Shown here: one piece after another, positions 24,191 to 33,668 of the stretch
How the letters are laid out: every line of letters begins with the position of its first letter
Numbering within the stretch: the stretch's first letter is position 1
Origin: Betaproteobacteria bacterium
Lineage (GTDB): Bacteria > Pseudomonadota > Gammaproteobacteria > Burkholderiales > SG8-39
Assembly: GCA_016210745.1 (NCBI GenBank)
Contig: JACQTO010000168.1
Span: 1 to 41,521 of the forward strand
DNA length: 41,521 nucleotides
Direction: 5' to 3'
Program-made: the position numbers and the translations under genes
Notes under the pieces: model-generated
Databases searched by the model: none
Seen by the model: only the letters and a program-made list of their open reading frames with translations
Told to the model about the DNA's origin: nothing

Positions 24191-25045
24191 ATGAGCGAGT
24201 TTTTCAAGGATGTTACGACGGCGGAATTCGATGCCGAGGTGCTCGAGACGTCGGGGACGGTTCCCGTGGTCGTCGACTTTTGGGCGCCCTGGTGCGCGCC
24301 GTGCAAGGTGCTGAAGCCGATTTTGGAAAAACTGGCGGCCGAGTACGGGGGACGGTTCGTGCTCGCAAAAGTGAACACCGACGAGAACCCGGAGATCGCG
24401 GCGAAATTCGGCGTGCGCGGCATTCCGAGCGTCAAGGGGTTTCGGAGCGGCGAGGTGGTGGCCGAGTTCACCGGTGCCTTGCCGGAATCGGCGGTGCGCG
24501 CCTTTCTCGATGAACTCATCCCCAGTGCGGGCGAGAAGCTGCGGCTGGAGGCAAAGTCGGCGACAGGCTCGGGCGACTTCGAGACCGCCGAATCCAAGCT
24601 CCAGGAGGCGCTGAAGGTCGAGCCGGGCAGCCGCGCGGCGCGCTTTGATCTGGCTGAACTTCTGGTGGCGCGCCAAGCCTACGCCGAGGCGGAGCTGGTA
24701 TTGCAGCCGGTTCCCGAGATCGACTACGACGAACGCGCGCGGCAGTGCGCGATTCGAATCAAGCGGTGGAAAAGCGCTGCCGAGCTTCCTGCCATAGGCA
24801 ACCTGAAGGCGGCGATGGAGAAGAATCCCGCCGATCTCGATCTGAGGATCAAGCTGAGCGAGCGCCATGTCGCCGAAGGTGACATGGAGGCAGGGCTGGA
24901 GCAATTGATGGCAGTTGTTCGCGCCGACCGGGGCCCCTGGCGCGAAAAGGCACGAAAGGCGATGGTGGAGATCTTCAGCATCGCCGCCGAACAGACCGAA
25001 CTGGTGAGCCGGTACCGGCGCATGCTGGCGAGCGAACTGCACTGA
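24191..25045 (+). CDS. cnoX: Thioredoxin-fold co-chaperone, CnoX/YbbN family
   Basis: This 284-residue protein has a thioredoxin domain (1-110) with active site WCAPC (C35, C38) followed by a C-terminal helical TPR-like half (about 115-284). Length and layout fit CnoX/YbbN. E. coli CnoX lacks the first cysteine, whereas this one keeps both and could be redox-active. I start at ATG 24191 with GAGG upstream; the frame could extend to 24065 but the extra 42 residues are basic and unrelated. It diverges from the DksA-like gene. Confidence 0.87.
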   Translation: MSEFFKDVTTAEFDAEVLETSGTVPVVVDFWAPWCAPCKVLKPILEKLAAEYGGRFVLAKVNTDENPEIAAKFGVRGIPSVKGFRSGEVVAEFTGALPESAVRAFLDELIPSAGEKLRLEAKSATGSGDFETAESKLQEALKVEPGSRAARFDLAELLVARQAYAEAELVLQPVPEIDYDERARQCAIRIKRWKSAAELPAIGNLKAAMEKNPADLDLRIKLSERHVAEGDMEAGLEQLMAVVRADRGPWREKARKAMVEIFSIAAEQTELVSRYRRMLASELH

Positions 25046-25248
25046 GATGCCCGCAATCCCGGCCCGCGCGCCACGCGCTTAGCGCGGAACCTGCTCCGCC
25101 GGGATTCCGTGGGGGCGCCCCGGGGATAGCCTTGTTCTGATTTTTCCGGCAAAATTCATATAGTCGATTGTCTTAGGCGCGGTTTTCGTGCTGATGCGGG
25201 AGTGCGCGCCGGAGCTTGCGCACTACCGGACACGGTACGAATTGAAAT

Positions 25249-25836
25249 ATGGCAGCTGAAACACCGCTCATCCTGACGCTGGATAACCACGGCGTTCCGC
25301 ATCGATGGGTTTCATGGCAGCAGGCGTGCTACTACTATGCCAAGAATCTCGTTGCCTGGACGGTCGGAGAAGTCGCATTCACCTTCTACGGCGGCATTCA
25401 GCGCTCGACCGGCGCACGCTCGAGTATCACTGCGCATTCGATCATCGCGATCCGAGGCAAGGCGATGGCGATGAAGGGCTTCAATCAAGTGCCTCCACTC
25501 AATAATCGGGAGCTGTTCAGGCGCGACCGCCACATCTGCGGTTATTGCGGCGGCGAGTTCGGTTTCCTGCGCCTGACGCGCGACCACATCACCCCGGTGT
25601 CGCGCGGGGGTCGCGACACGTGGATGAACGTGGTCGCGGCGTGCCGCCACTGCAACAGCGTCAAGCGCAATCGCACTCCTGAAGAGGCGGGGCTGCAACT
25701 TCTGTACACGCCCTATGTGCCGAACAAGGCCGAATACCTGATTCTCACCAACCGCAAAATCCTCGTCGACCAGATGGATTTCCTGGTCCAGCACGTGTCC
25801 TCGCATAGCCGCGTGCTCATCCCCGCCGCGGCCTGA
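25249..25836 (+). CDS. HNH endonuclease family protein
   Basis: This 195-residue protein has a zinc-supported HNH fold in its second half: CGYC (97-100), DHITPVSRGG with H113, N127, and CRHCN (132-136). The first 75 residues are of unknown fold. No restriction, phage or transposon genes adjoin. Stand-alone HNH proteins of this size are common in betaproteobacterial chromosomes and their role is mostly unknown. The ribosome site is weak, so the start is uncertain. Confidence 0.8.
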   Translation: MAAETPLILTLDNHGVPHRWVSWQQACYYYAKNLVAWTVGEVAFTFYGGIQRSTGARSSITAHSIIAIRGKAMAMKGFNQVPPLNNRELFRRDRHICGYCGGEFGFLRLTRDHITPVSRGGRDTWMNVVAACRHCNSVKRNRTPEEAGLQLLYTPYVPNKAEYLILTNRKILVDQMDFLVQHVSSHSRVLIPAAA

Positions 25837-25856
25837 GCGCGGGAATCGGCAGGGCG

Positions 25857-26474
25857 ATGGTCCCTGACTACTGGAACAAGGCCAAACGCAGCCTCGCTCG
25901 GCGCGATGCGGTGCTCGCGGGCATCATCCGCAGCCATCCCGGCATTGCGCTCAGCACGCGCGGGGATGCCTTCCAGACGCTGGCCCGCTCAATTGTCGGC
26001 CAGCAGATTTCCGTCAAGGCTGCCGACAGCGTGTGGCGCAAATTTTCCGGCGCGGTCCCGGCCATCGAGCCGCGTGCGGTGCTTCGCGCGGGCGCGCGCG
26101 GTCTCGAGCGCAGCGGGCTGTCGAAGCGCAAGATCGAGTATTTGCTCGATCTTGCGGCGCATTTCAGTGCAGGCAGGATGGACGTCCGGGCCTGGGAGTC
26201 GCTGGACGACGAGGCGATCATCCGCAATTTGGTCGACGTGCGCGGTATCGGGCGCTGGACCGCACAGATGTTTCTGATCTTCAACATGATGCGTCCCGAT
26301 GTGTTTCCGGTGGACGATCTCGGGCTGCAGCGCGCGGTGAGGCGTCATTACTCGGCAGGCCAAAGCATTACGGGCGCAGAGCTGTGCGAGCTGGGGGAAG
26401 CCTGGGCGCCATGGCGATCGGTTGCGACTTGGTACCTGTGGCGCAGCCTCGATCCGGTTCCGGTGGAATATTGA
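25857..26474 (+). CDS. DNA-3-methyladenine glycosylase II (AlkA-like)
   Basis: This 205-residue HhH-GPD glycosylase has the helix-hairpin-helix at about 124-140 (LVDVRGIGRWTAQMFL) and the catalytic aspartate in PVDDLG, probably D154. It lacks the extra N-terminal domain of E. coli AlkA (282 residues), as many bacterial forms do. It removes alkylated bases from DNA. It lies before accA and tilS, an arrangement I recall from betaproteobacteria. Confidence 0.88.
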   Translation: MVPDYWNKAKRSLARRDAVLAGIIRSHPGIALSTRGDAFQTLARSIVGQQISVKAADSVWRKFSGAVPAIEPRAVLRAGARGLERSGLSKRKIEYLLDLAAHFSAGRMDVRAWESLDDEAIIRNLVDVRGIGRWTAQMFLIFNMMRPDVFPVDDLGLQRAVRRHYSAGQSITGAELCELGEAWAPWRSVATWYLWRSLDPVPVEY

Positions 26475-26624
26475 GAACTTGGTTCTTGGGTGCCACGGCG
26501 TGTTTCGCGCTTGCGGCCGGAGCCCTGCGGACTATTGCGCCGCACGCTATATACGGCGTCTTAGGTCCTGTCTCATGCCAACGCAGTTATGGTTAAGACC
26601 AGGACGACTTAGGCTTTTATACAA

Positions 26625-26703
26625 GATCGTCGATTGCGCACGGATGGCCTTATCATCCGGGCGCAATCGACGATCCGCGCGGACGGCTTTTCGTCCGCGC
26701 AAC
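26625..26703 (+). repeat. Double-hairpin element, copy 1
   Basis: Two adjoining hairpins. The first has outer arms GATCGTCGATTGCGC at 26625-26639 and its complement at 26661-26675, with inner CGGATG/CATCCG. The second is GCGCGGACG (26677-26685), loop GCTTTT, CGTCCGCGC (26692-26700). A related copy lies inverted at 29130-29201, beyond tilS, so accA-tilS is bracketed. The rest of the gap before accA (26475-26624 and 26704-26766) shows nothing recognisable. Confidence 0.85.
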
Positions 26704-26766
26704 ATCGCAACCTCCAACAACGGGCGGCGCTACTTAGGTCGCTACGTATAGCGGGCTTTCGGTAGA

Positions 26767-27759
26767 ATGGCGTCCCAGCCCATGGCCGATATGAAGACCA
26801 CCTTTCTGGAATTTGAGCAGCCGATTGCCGAACTCGAGGCCAAAATCGAGGAGCTGCGTTATGTCCAGGACGACTCGGCGGTGGATCTTTCCGAGCAAAT
26901 CCAGCGACTGCAGAAGAGGGCCCAGGCGCTTACCAAGGATATCTACGCGAAGCTTACGCCCTGGCAGGTGGCGCAGGTGGCGCGCCATCCGCAGCGCCCT
27001 TATACGCTCGACTATATCGGCCGGATCTTCACCGATTTCGAGGAGCTGCACGGGGACCGTGCCTACGCCGACGACCAGTCGGTAGTGGGCGGGCTGGCGC
27101 GCTTGAACGGCCAATCGGTGATGCTGATCGGGCACCAGAAGGGTCGCGACACCAAGGAAAAGATCCAGCGGAATTTCGGCATGCCGCGCCCCGAGGGATA
27201 CCGCAAGGCCATGCGCCTGATGCGCACGGCGGAAAAATTTGCCATCCCGGTGCTCACGTTCGTGGATACGCCGGGCGCTTATCCCGGCATCGGCGCCGAG
27301 GAGCGCGGCCAGGCCGAGGCGATCGGCCGCAATCTGTTCGTCATGGCGGAGTTGCGCGTGCCGATCGTCAGTACGGTAATCGGCGAAGGCGGATCGGGCG
27401 GAGCGCTCGCGATCGCCGTGGGCGACGTCGTGATGATGCTCCAGTACGCCACCTATTCGGTGATTTCCCCCGAGGGCTGCGCCTCCATCCTGTGGAAAAG
27501 CGCGGAGAAGGCGCCGCAGGCGGCGGAAACCTTGGGAATTACCTCCAGCCGCCTCAAGACCTTGGGCCTGATCGACCGGATCATCAGCGAACCCCTGGGC
27601 GGGGCGCACCGCGATCCGGAGCTGTCGGCGCAAAACGTCAAGAAAGCGCTCCAGGATGCCTTGCGCGGGCTCAATGAAACAAGCCCGGCCGAGCTCGTCG
27701 AGCATCGCCTCGAGCGCCTGATGAGCTATGGCAAGTTCAGGGAAGTCGAACTCGAATAG
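26767..27759 (+). CDS. accA: Acetyl-CoA carboxylase carboxyltransferase subunit alpha
   Basis: This protein of up to 330 residues has the family start [18 protein letters not shown] and core segments [16 protein letters not shown] and [18 protein letters not shown]. With AccD it transfers carboxyl from biotin to acetyl-CoA in the first step of fatty-acid synthesis. Start choice is open: ATG 26767 is given, but ATG 26791 ([10 protein letters not shown]) agrees better with typical AccA N-termini; neither has a good ribosome site. It overlaps tilS by 32 nt. Confidence 0.96.
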   Translation: MASQPMADMKTTFLEFEQPIAELEAKIEELRYVQDDSAVDLSEQIQRLQKRAQALTKDIYAKLTPWQVAQVARHPQRPYTLDYIGRIFTDFEELHGDRAYADDQSVVGGLARLNGQSVMLIGHQKGRDTKEKIQRNFGMPRPEGYRKAMRLMRTAEKFAIPVLTFVDTPGAYPGIGAEERGQAEAIGRNLFVMAELRVPIVSTVIGEGGSGGALAIAVGDVVMMLQYATYSVISPEGCASILWKSAEKAPQAAETLGITSSRLKTLGLIDRIISEPLGGAHRDPELSAQNVKKALQDALRGLNETSPAELVEHRLERLMSYGKFREVELE

Positions 27760-29086
27760 AGTCCCGGAAACGGCGGCGGCGGCGCTGGAGCCGACGCTTG
27801 CGCCGGGCGCGCGCTTGGTGCTGGGCCTGTCTGGCGGGGTCGATTCGGTCGCGCTGCTTGCAGTCCTCGCGGAACTCGGCGCAACGATGCGATTTTCGCT
27901 GCGTGCTCTGCATGTCAACCACGGCATCAGCCCTAACGCGCCTCGCTGGGCGGAGTTTTGTGCCGATATCTGCCGCCGGATCGGCGTGCCGCTGCAGGTG
28001 GTCTGCGCAGACCTCACGCCGTATCGATCGTTCGGCCTGGAGGGCGCGGCTCGCCGCGCGCGCTACGCGATCCTCGCCCGCGAGGACGCCGATTTCATCG
28101 TGCTTGCGCACCACCGCGATGACCAGGCCGAAACGCTGCTGCTGCAACTGCTGCGCGGCGCCGGCCTCGCGGGTCTGGCGGGCATGCCCGCGGAGCGCCT
28201 GCTGCCGGATTCGCGCACTCAGGTGCTGCGCCCGTTGCTCAAGTGCTCGCGCGCCGATATTGAAGCCTTTGCGCGCGAACGCGGATTGACCTGGATAGAG
28301 GACGAAAGCAACACCGACCTTCTTCGACAGCGAAACTTTTTGCGCCACCGCGTGCTCCCGCTCATCGAGGAGCAGTATCCGTCGGCGCGCGAGACGATCG
28401 CGCGTGCCGCAGCCCACCTGGGCGAAGCCGACGCGCTGCTTGCCGACCTCGCCCGTATCGATGTCGCGGATGTGGGGCGCGGCGCGGCCCTCGATGCAGC
28501 AGGCCTGTGCCGTCTCGGTCGGACGCGGGCGAAGAACATTCTCAGATTTCTTTGCGATGCGAACGGGGCGACAGCGCCTTCGGCGGCGCGGCTCGACGAG
28601 TTTTGGCGCCAGTTGGTCCAAGCGCGCTCCAGTGCGGCAGTGTGCGTGGAGATGCCCGGCTGGCAGTTTCGGCGCTTTCGCGGACAGGTCTATCTCGAAC
28701 CCAGCCGTGCGCCGATGCCAGGCGAATTCCGCGAAACCTGGAACGGGGAAAATGCGCTTCCGCTGCTGGCGCTGGGCGGGGTGCTCAGATTCAAGCCCGA
28801 GGAGGGGCTCGGCGTGAGTTCGGCGCTGCTCAAGCGAGCGCAAGTCACCGTGAGACTGCGCCGGGGCGGGGAGCGCCTTCAGCCCGATTGCAGGCGACCG
28901 CGGCGCACCCTGAAGAACCTGCTGCAGGAACTGCGCATCCCGCCCTGGTGTCGCGCGCGAATGCCGCTCGTGTACTGCGGCGAGGAACTGGTGTGCGCTC
29001 CGGGTATCGGCGAGGACTGCGCCTGGAAGGCGGCCAAGGGAGAACCGGGACTGATCATCAGCTGGGAGCCGATCGGAAAGCCGTGA
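27728..29086 (+). CDS. tilS: tRNA(Ile)-lysidine synthase
   Basis: This 452-residue PP-loop ATPase has SGGVDS at 35-40, [12 protein letters not shown] and the EGAARRARY segment of the family, followed by the C-terminal substrate-binding domains. It makes lysidine at the wobble base of the AUA-reading tRNA-Ile and is essential in most bacteria. The ATG at 27728 lies within the end of accA, so translation is probably coupled. Confidence 0.95.
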   Translation: MASSGKSNSNRVPETAAAALEPTLAPGARLVLGLSGGVDSVALLAVLAELGATMRFSLRALHVNHGISPNAPRWAEFCADICRRIGVPLQVVCADLTPYRSFGLEGAARRARYAILAREDADFIVLAHHRDDQAETLLLQLLRGAGLAGLAGMPAERLLPDSRTQVLRPLLKCSRADIEAFARERGLTWIEDESNTDLLRQRNFLRHRVLPLIEEQYPSARETIARAAAHLGEADALLADLARIDVADVGRGAALDAAGLCRLGRTRAKNILRFLCDANGATAPSAARLDEFWRQLVQARSSAAVCVEMPGWQFRRFRGQVYLEPSRAPMPGEFRETWNGENALPLLALGGVLRFKPEEGLGVSSALLKRAQVTVRLRRGGERLQPDCRRPRRTLKNLLQELRIPPWCRARMPLVYCGEELVCAPGIGEDCAWKAAKGEPGLIISWEPIGKP

Positions 29087-29129
29087 TCTAAGCCTAGCCA
29101 GATATATTTGAGATTTGGCTTCCAGTGTT

Positions 29130-29201
29130 GTTGCGCGGACGAAGACCCGTCCGCGCGGATCGGTGCGCGGATGAAAAACCATCCGTGCACAATCGACGAT
29201 C
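29130..29201 (-). repeat. Double-hairpin element, copy 2 (inverted)
   Basis: GCGCGGACG/CGTCCGCGC pairs at 29133-29141 and 29148-29156, and GTGCGCGGATG/CATCCGTGCAC at 29163-29173 and 29180-29190 with one G-U. It ends AATCGACGATC. In reverse it aligns with 26625-26703 except for about nine missing bases after the first hairpin. It lies 44 nt past the tilS stop and may act as a terminator. Confidence 0.83.
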
Positions 29202-29240
29202 TCATAATGAAAATGCCAAGCCGTCCGCGCCGTTATCGGT

Positions 29241-29289
29241 AACCGGGTTTTCAGTACGGATGCCTTTTATCCGTACTGAAAACCCGGTT
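29241..29289. repeat. Perfect 21-bp hairpin
   Basis: Arms at 29241-29261 and 29269-29289 are perfectly complementary (AACCGGGTTTTCAGTACGGA with its partner), loop GCCTTTT. The CGGAT...TTTT...ATCCG core resembles the hairpins of the adjoining element. It lies between the converging tilS and sensor kinase genes. A GCGCGC-rich dyad follows at once. Confidence 0.85.
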
Positions 29290-29370
29290 GGCGCGCGCAG
29301 CGCGCAAGGCCGCGGTCGGCTGACTGACCGTCGATTTCATGGCAGTAAACTTGTAAGCCTATTACCCCGG

Positions 29371-30768
29371 TCAGGAGGCGTGCTGGGCGAGCGGCTCGAA
29401 CAGTACCCGGGTGCAAGTACCGCTGCCGTCGGCGCCTTCGGCCAGCTCCACCTTGGCGCCATAGCGCTCGGCTATCTCCGCCACTATCGCCAGCCCAAGG
29501 CCGCATCCTTGAGTTGCCGTTCCGGGGATGCGGTAGAACCGCTCGAAGACGCGCGTCCGCTCGGCGGCTGGAATTCCCGGGCCGTTATCCTGCACTTCCA
29601 GAACCGACCTGCCATCGAGCTCATGGGTGCGCACCGTCACTGCGCCGCCCGAGGGCGTATAGGCGAGCGCGTTATCGAGCAGGTTGGCGAGCAGTTCGCG
29701 CACCAGCAGCGGATCGCCGAGGGTCCAGGTGTCCTCGAGTTCGAATCCCAGATCGATATTCTTCGCCAGCGCCCGCGGCACCCACTCTTGCACGGCGCGG
29801 GTGGCGATCTCGTGCAGGTTGAGGGGTTGGCGGCCGGCGTCCGGCCCGGCTCCGCGTTCGGCGCGTGCGAGTGTAAGCAGTTGATTGACGAGGTGGCTGG
29901 TCCGGTCGGTTTCTTCCGCAATCATGTCCAGCAGCGAGCGCATTTGCGGGCTGGTCGGCTCGCGCCGAGCAAGCTCGGCGTGGGTCTTGAGCCCGGCCAG
30001 AGGCGTGCGCAATTGATGCGCGGCATTGGCGATAAAGCGCTGTTCCCCCTCGATTGCAGCCTTCAGGCGCGAGAGCAGTTGGTTGAGCGCCCGAACCACC
30101 GGCCGCACTTCCATCGGAATTCCCGCCTCGGTGATCGCGTGCAGATCGCGAGGAGAACGCGAATCGATCTCGTCGCGCAGGCGCTCAAGCGGAGCCAGAC
30201 TGCGGCCGATGCCGTACCACGATAGCGTCAGCGCGGCGATTGCAATCGCCAGCGCCGGCAAGGCCGAGGCGAGGAGGATTTCCTTTACCAGGGTATTGCG
30301 CTTGACCAGAGTCTCGGCCACCTGCACCAATACGGTTTGGGCTTGGATCGCGACGAATTTTCCCGCTACGCGGATCGGTTCGCCCTGCAGCTCAGCGTTG
30401 TAGAAGAGATGCTGCGGCGGCGGCAAGCGAGCGGGCGGCGGCGGAATTCGCGCATTGCCGGCGATGATGCTGCCGTCGGGCCCCTGCACTTGATAGAAGA
30501 TCCGGTCTTTGGTATCGACGCGCAGCGCGTCGATCGCGATCGAGGGAAGGTCGACCTCCAGGCGCCCGCCGTTGCCGCGTACGCGATTGGCGATCGCGAG
30601 CGCGGGATCGAGCAGGGCGGCGTCATAGGCGTCGTTTGCCACATAGAGCGCGATGAAGTACGACGCGAGCAGGCTCGAGGCGATGAGCGCAATCAACGGC
30701 CCGCTGAGCCAGCGCGTAAGAAGCTGGCGCAGGCTGCCTCGGTCGCGCGGCGTCGGGGGCAGGCCCAA
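29371..30768 (-). CDS. Sensor histidine kinase, TctE-like
   Basis: This 465-residue kinase has membrane helices at about 21-43 and 162-185, a periplasmic sensor between them of the type seen in TctE (2CSK_N), HAMP, HisKA with H251 in AAHQLRTPLAGL, and HATPase_c with DNGPGIP and CGLGLAIV. The start appears to be TTG 30768, 3 nt after the regulator's stop. TctDE pairs answer to tricarboxylates, but no tctCBA transporter is near, so the ligand is not assured. Confidence 0.88.
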   Translation of the reverse strand: MGLPPTPRDRGSLRQLLTRWLSGPLIALIASSLLASYFIALYVANDAYDAALLDPALAIANRVRGNGGRLEVDLPSIAIDALRVDTKDRIFYQVQGPDGSIIAGNARIPPPPARLPPPQHLFYNAELQGEPIRVAGKFVAIQAQTVLVQVAETLVKRNTLVKEILLASALPALAIAIAALTLSWYGIGRSLAPLERLRDEIDSRSPRDLHAITEAGIPMEVRPVVRALNQLLSRLKAAIEGEQRFIANAAHQLRTPLAGLKTHAELARREPTSPQMRSLLDMIAEETDRTSHLVNQLLTLARAERGAGPDAGRQPLNLHEIATRAVQEWVPRALAKNIDLGFELEDTWTLGDPLLVRELLANLLDNALAYTPSGGAVTVRTHELDGRSVLEVQDNGPGIPAAERTRVFERFYRIPGTATQGCGLGLAIVAEIAERYGAKVELAEGADGSGTCTRVLFEPLAQHAS

Positions 30769-30771
30769 GTT

Positions 30772-31452
30772 TCAGCCGGGTCCCGGGCCGGGATCCTCGA
30801 TCATGTAGCCGAAGCCCCGTACCGTGCGAATGGGAATGCCGGCCGCATATAGCTTGTTGCGCAGGCGCGAGATGTAAACTTCGATGGCATTGTGGGTGAG
30901 GGTATCGTCCCAGCTGCACAGCGCCTGAAGCATCTGCTCCTTGCTGACCACCTTTCCCGCGCGCGTGAGCAAATACTCGAGCACGCCCCATTCGCGCGGC
31001 GTCAGCTCCAGATCCTCGTCCTCGATCCACGCTCTGCGCGCGGCGGTGTCGATAGCGAGCTTGCCGAACTGCAGCCTTGGACTGCGGATTGCCTGGCCGC
31101 GGCGGATCAGCGCGCGCACTCGCGCCTCGAACTCGGGCAGCGAAAAAGGCTTGGTGACGTAATCGTCGGCGCCCAGGTCCAGTCCATGCACGCGGTCTGC
31201 CTCGGTGTCGCGCGCTGTAAGTACCAGTATGCTGCCCGCCTGGCGGGTCCGGCGCAGCTGCCGCAAGACCTCGAAGCCGTCGATTCCCGGAAGGCTGACA
31301 TCGAGTACGATAAGGTCGTAGTGCTCCTCGCCGCAGGCGCGCAGGGCAAGCTCGCCGGTGCCGGCATGGTCGACAGCGTAACCCGAATTGCGCAGTGTGC
31401 GGGTCAGGCCGTCGGCCAACGCCTTGTCATCCTCGACGATCAATACTCGCAT
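30772..31452 (-). CDS. OmpR-family response regulator, TctD-like
   Basis: This 226-residue regulator has a receiver (1-115, phospho-acceptor D51, K101) and a winged-helix output domain (about 125-220, ending IRTVRGFGYMIE). I start at ATG 31452, matching the canonical MRVLIVEDD opening; the frame stays open to 31638 but the extra residues are not family-like. The kinase gene follows by 3 nt. No operator was identified upstream. Confidence 0.9.
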   Translation of the reverse strand: MRVLIVEDDKALADGLTRTLRNSGYAVDHAGTGELALRACGEEHYDLIVLDVSLPGIDGFEVLRQLRRTRQAGSILVLTARDTEADRVHGLDLGADDYVTKPFSLPEFEARVRALIRRGQAIRSPRLQFGKLAIDTAARRAWIEDEDLELTPREWGVLEYLLTRAGKVVSKEQMLQALCSWDDTLTHNAIEVYISRLRNKLYAAGIPIRTVRGFGYMIEDPGPGPG

Positions 31453-31674
31453 ATCAACTGGTTGATCCGATTCGAACTTCAGAATAACACGCGGAGCCGG
31501 AAGGGGATCGGGATGCGACATGGGCGGGTCGAGAAAAGACTCGCGTGGGAGCTTGTGCTCCCACGCTGCGAGCAGGGAGGAAATATCCAGCCATACTAAG
31601 CGGCAAAGGCTTTCACCGGCCTGAGCATTCGCTGACAATAGACTGACAAAAGGCAGGATTCAGGATTTGGGCAC

Positions 31675-31820
31675 TTACAAGTTTACTGTTCACAAGTTTG
31701 GCGGAGATTTGGTTTCTAAATTCGCCTCCTCCTTTTCTTGCAGTTGCAAGCAACCGCAAGAAAAGGAGGAGATCGATAAACGGCAAGAACCTGCTTCTTT
31801 GGTTCCGGCTCGTCCGGCTC
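31675..31820 (-). repeat. Palindromic dispersed element, copy C
   Basis: This copy is reversed relative to A. Arms at 31726-31747 and 31750-31771 pair except for one A-C mismatch (31742/31755), in which one arm has the base of copies A and D and the other that of copy B. The stem base has changed to CCTCC/GGAGG with pairing kept. It lies between the TctD-like gene and ubiD. Confidence 0.9.
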
Positions 31821-31911
31821 AGGATCCAGGATTTGGGATTTAGGGAAATTAGCCGCGCGAAGCGCGGCCCCTGGATCCTGAATCCGAAATCCTGAATTTG
31901 AATCCCGAATT
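31819..31911. repeat. ATCCTGAAT-type repeats with dyads
   Basis: Many imperfect ATCCTGAAT units occur in both orientations, with an 11-nt inverted pair CAGGATCCAGG (31820-31830) and CCTGGATCCTG (31870-31880) and a GCCGCGC/GCGCGGC hairpin between them. They fill the space between copy C and the ubiD ribosome site. Confidence 0.7.
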
Positions 31912-31922
31912 AGGAGATCGCA

Positions 31923-33545
31923 ATGCCATATCCGTTCAAGTCTTTCCGTGACTGGGTCAAGGAAGAAGAGGAACTCGGCCACGTGCTGCGCATCAGAGCG
32001 CCCGTCAAGTGCGGAGACTACAGCGACATCGTAGACATAGGAAACGACATACCGGGCAAGCAGCCCAAGACGGAAATTCGCGCTGCGCTCCGATACCTCC
32101 ACAGCCTGCCGGGTAAGCCGATCGGCATTATCGAGAATCCGGTCAACAATCGCCCCGACATTCCGGTCATCGTGAATCCCTGGCCAACTCGGGAACGCGT
32201 CCTTCGAGGCCTGGGAATGAAGAACAAGGATGAGTTTTGCGGCAAGATTGACCGATTGAAAGTGAAAGGCGCGAGGATCAGATCGCTCGTGGTTCCCCGG
32301 AGCCAAGCATCTTGCAAGGAAGTGATCATCGATGGACGCGATCTCGACCTAAGAAAGGATATTCCGCGCAATTGGGTGGAGTTCAATCAGGTCCTGTGGA
32401 GCACCTGCAACGGCACCATCGTGGTTCGCGATCCCGAGACCGGAAATCACGACCTGGGCAAATTGAGACTTGGCCAGTACGAATGGAAAGATGCCGACCC
32501 AAACCAGCCATTCCCCGAGGAGAAGGTCCGGCGTGAGGCCTTTGCCACCCTGATCTACGACGGCCATGTCGCCAGCAACGCCGGCAGATACTATCGAATC
32601 AATTACCGGGAAAAGAACAAGCCCATGCCGGCGGCCATCATCTTCGGCATTACCACGGATGTTCACGTCACCGCAGGGCTGAGAATATTCCGTTGGCCGG
32701 AGGAAGGGGATGAATACGACGTCGTCAGCACGTTGCGCGGCGAGCCCATGGAACTTGTCGAGTCAGAGACAATTCCCGGTCTGATGGTTCCGGCCAGCGC
32801 GGAGTGGGTCATCGAGGGCGAGTTTCTGCCCGAAGACGAGGTCATGCCGCCTTTTGCCGAAGATATCGCGTCCGGATATGTCTTTGGCGGCGAGAGTTGC
32901 CCCGTGTTCAGGGTGAAATGCATTACCCACCGCAAGGACCCCCTGTGGGATGCGACGACTTTTTCCTCCTCCGGTTCCAGCGTCGTCAGCGGGGGAGGGA
33001 GCCATGAAGGCCCGCACACTGGATTGCAGTTCATCAACATCGAGCCGGCGGCCTTGAGTTTTCTTAGAGGCCTGGGATTCAAGATCAAGGACGTGGTGGC
33101 AATCGGCGGCGGGCGGGAAGTCGTGGTGGTGCAGACCGAGGTCGATGGCAAAGACAAACCCATGCCGCACTACGGGAAGAACATTCTGATGGCGCTCCGA
33201 GGAAATCCCGCGGTGACCATTGGGCCCGTCACCAAATATCTGATTGTGGTCGGTCCGGATATCAACCCTTACGATTTCAATGACGTCATGTGGGCTTTGG
33301 GTACCCGATCGATGCCGGTGTCCGACTCCGTCGTAATCGAAAAAGGCCTGGCGGGATGGGGCGATCCGGGGGCGCTCCCAGGCCCTTTGGGTTGGAAGAC
33401 TTTCGGAGAACAGGTGATGATCGACGGGCTCATCAAGGTTCCCGAGCGCCACGCGAGTTTCCCGCCCAGGGCGGAGCCAACCGATTGGGAGGTCCAGGCG
33501 GTGAATGAACTGCGCCGGAGAATAGGAGATGCAGGGCGGCGCTAG
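31923..33545 (+). CDS. UbiD-family decarboxylase
   Basis: This 540-residue protein has the UbiD layout, with the conserved acidic stretch PASAEWVIEGEF at about 290-301 and the following ED/P-rich segment. UbiD enzymes use prenylated FMN to add or remove carboxyl groups on aromatic or unsaturated acids. It is longer than and not obviously the ubiquinone-pathway UbiD; phenylphosphate- or benzene-carboxylase-like members are alternatives. AGGAGA sits just before the ATG. It stands alone: no UbiX flavin prenyltransferase or companion subunits are next to it, and repeats flank it on the left. Confidence 0.87.
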   Translation: MPYPFKSFRDWVKEEEELGHVLRIRAPVKCGDYSDIVDIGNDIPGKQPKTEIRAALRYLHSLPGKPIGIIENPVNNRPDIPVIVNPWPTRERVLRGLGMKNKDEFCGKIDRLKVKGARIRSLVVPRSQASCKEVIIDGRDLDLRKDIPRNWVEFNQVLWSTCNGTIVVRDPETGNHDLGKLRLGQYEWKDADPNQPFPEEKVRREAFATLIYDGHVASNAGRYYRINYREKNKPMPAAIIFGITTDVHVTAGLRIFRWPEEGDEYDVVSTLRGEPMELVESETIPGLMVPASAEWVIEGEFLPEDEVMPPFAEDIASGYVFGGESCPVFRVKCITHRKDPLWDATTFSSSGSSVVSGGGSHEGPHTGLQFINIEPAALSFLRGLGFKIKDVVAIGGGREVVVVQTEVDGKDKPMPHYGKNILMALRGNPAVTIGPVTKYLIVVGPDINPYDFNDVMWALGTRSMPVSDSVVIEKGLAGWGDPGALPGPLGWKTFGEQVMIDGLIKVPERHASFPPRAEPTDWEVQAVNELRRRIGDAGRR

Positions 33546-33553
33546 GGCCCCGG

Positions 33554-33582
33554 CGGGCCCGACCGCAGTGCACTCGGGCCCG
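33554..33582 (+). terminator. GC-rich hairpin after ubiD
   Basis: A 9-nt stem CGGGCCCGA/TCGGGCCCG with an 11-nt loop lies 8 nt after the ubiD stop. There is no T tract, so it is a possible terminator only. Confidence 0.45.
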
Positions 33583-33668
33583 CCCAACCGAGGTTTCTGG
33601 GATGATGTGTTCGGCACGAGCGACAGAGGCGCAAAAGCTTGATAAAATAGAAACTTAGGAGAATTTCT

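Noticed and set aside
25249-25836. Restriction or phage-defence island around the HNH gene
   Set aside because: Neighbours are housekeeping genes and no methylase, helicase, toxin or integrase is present.
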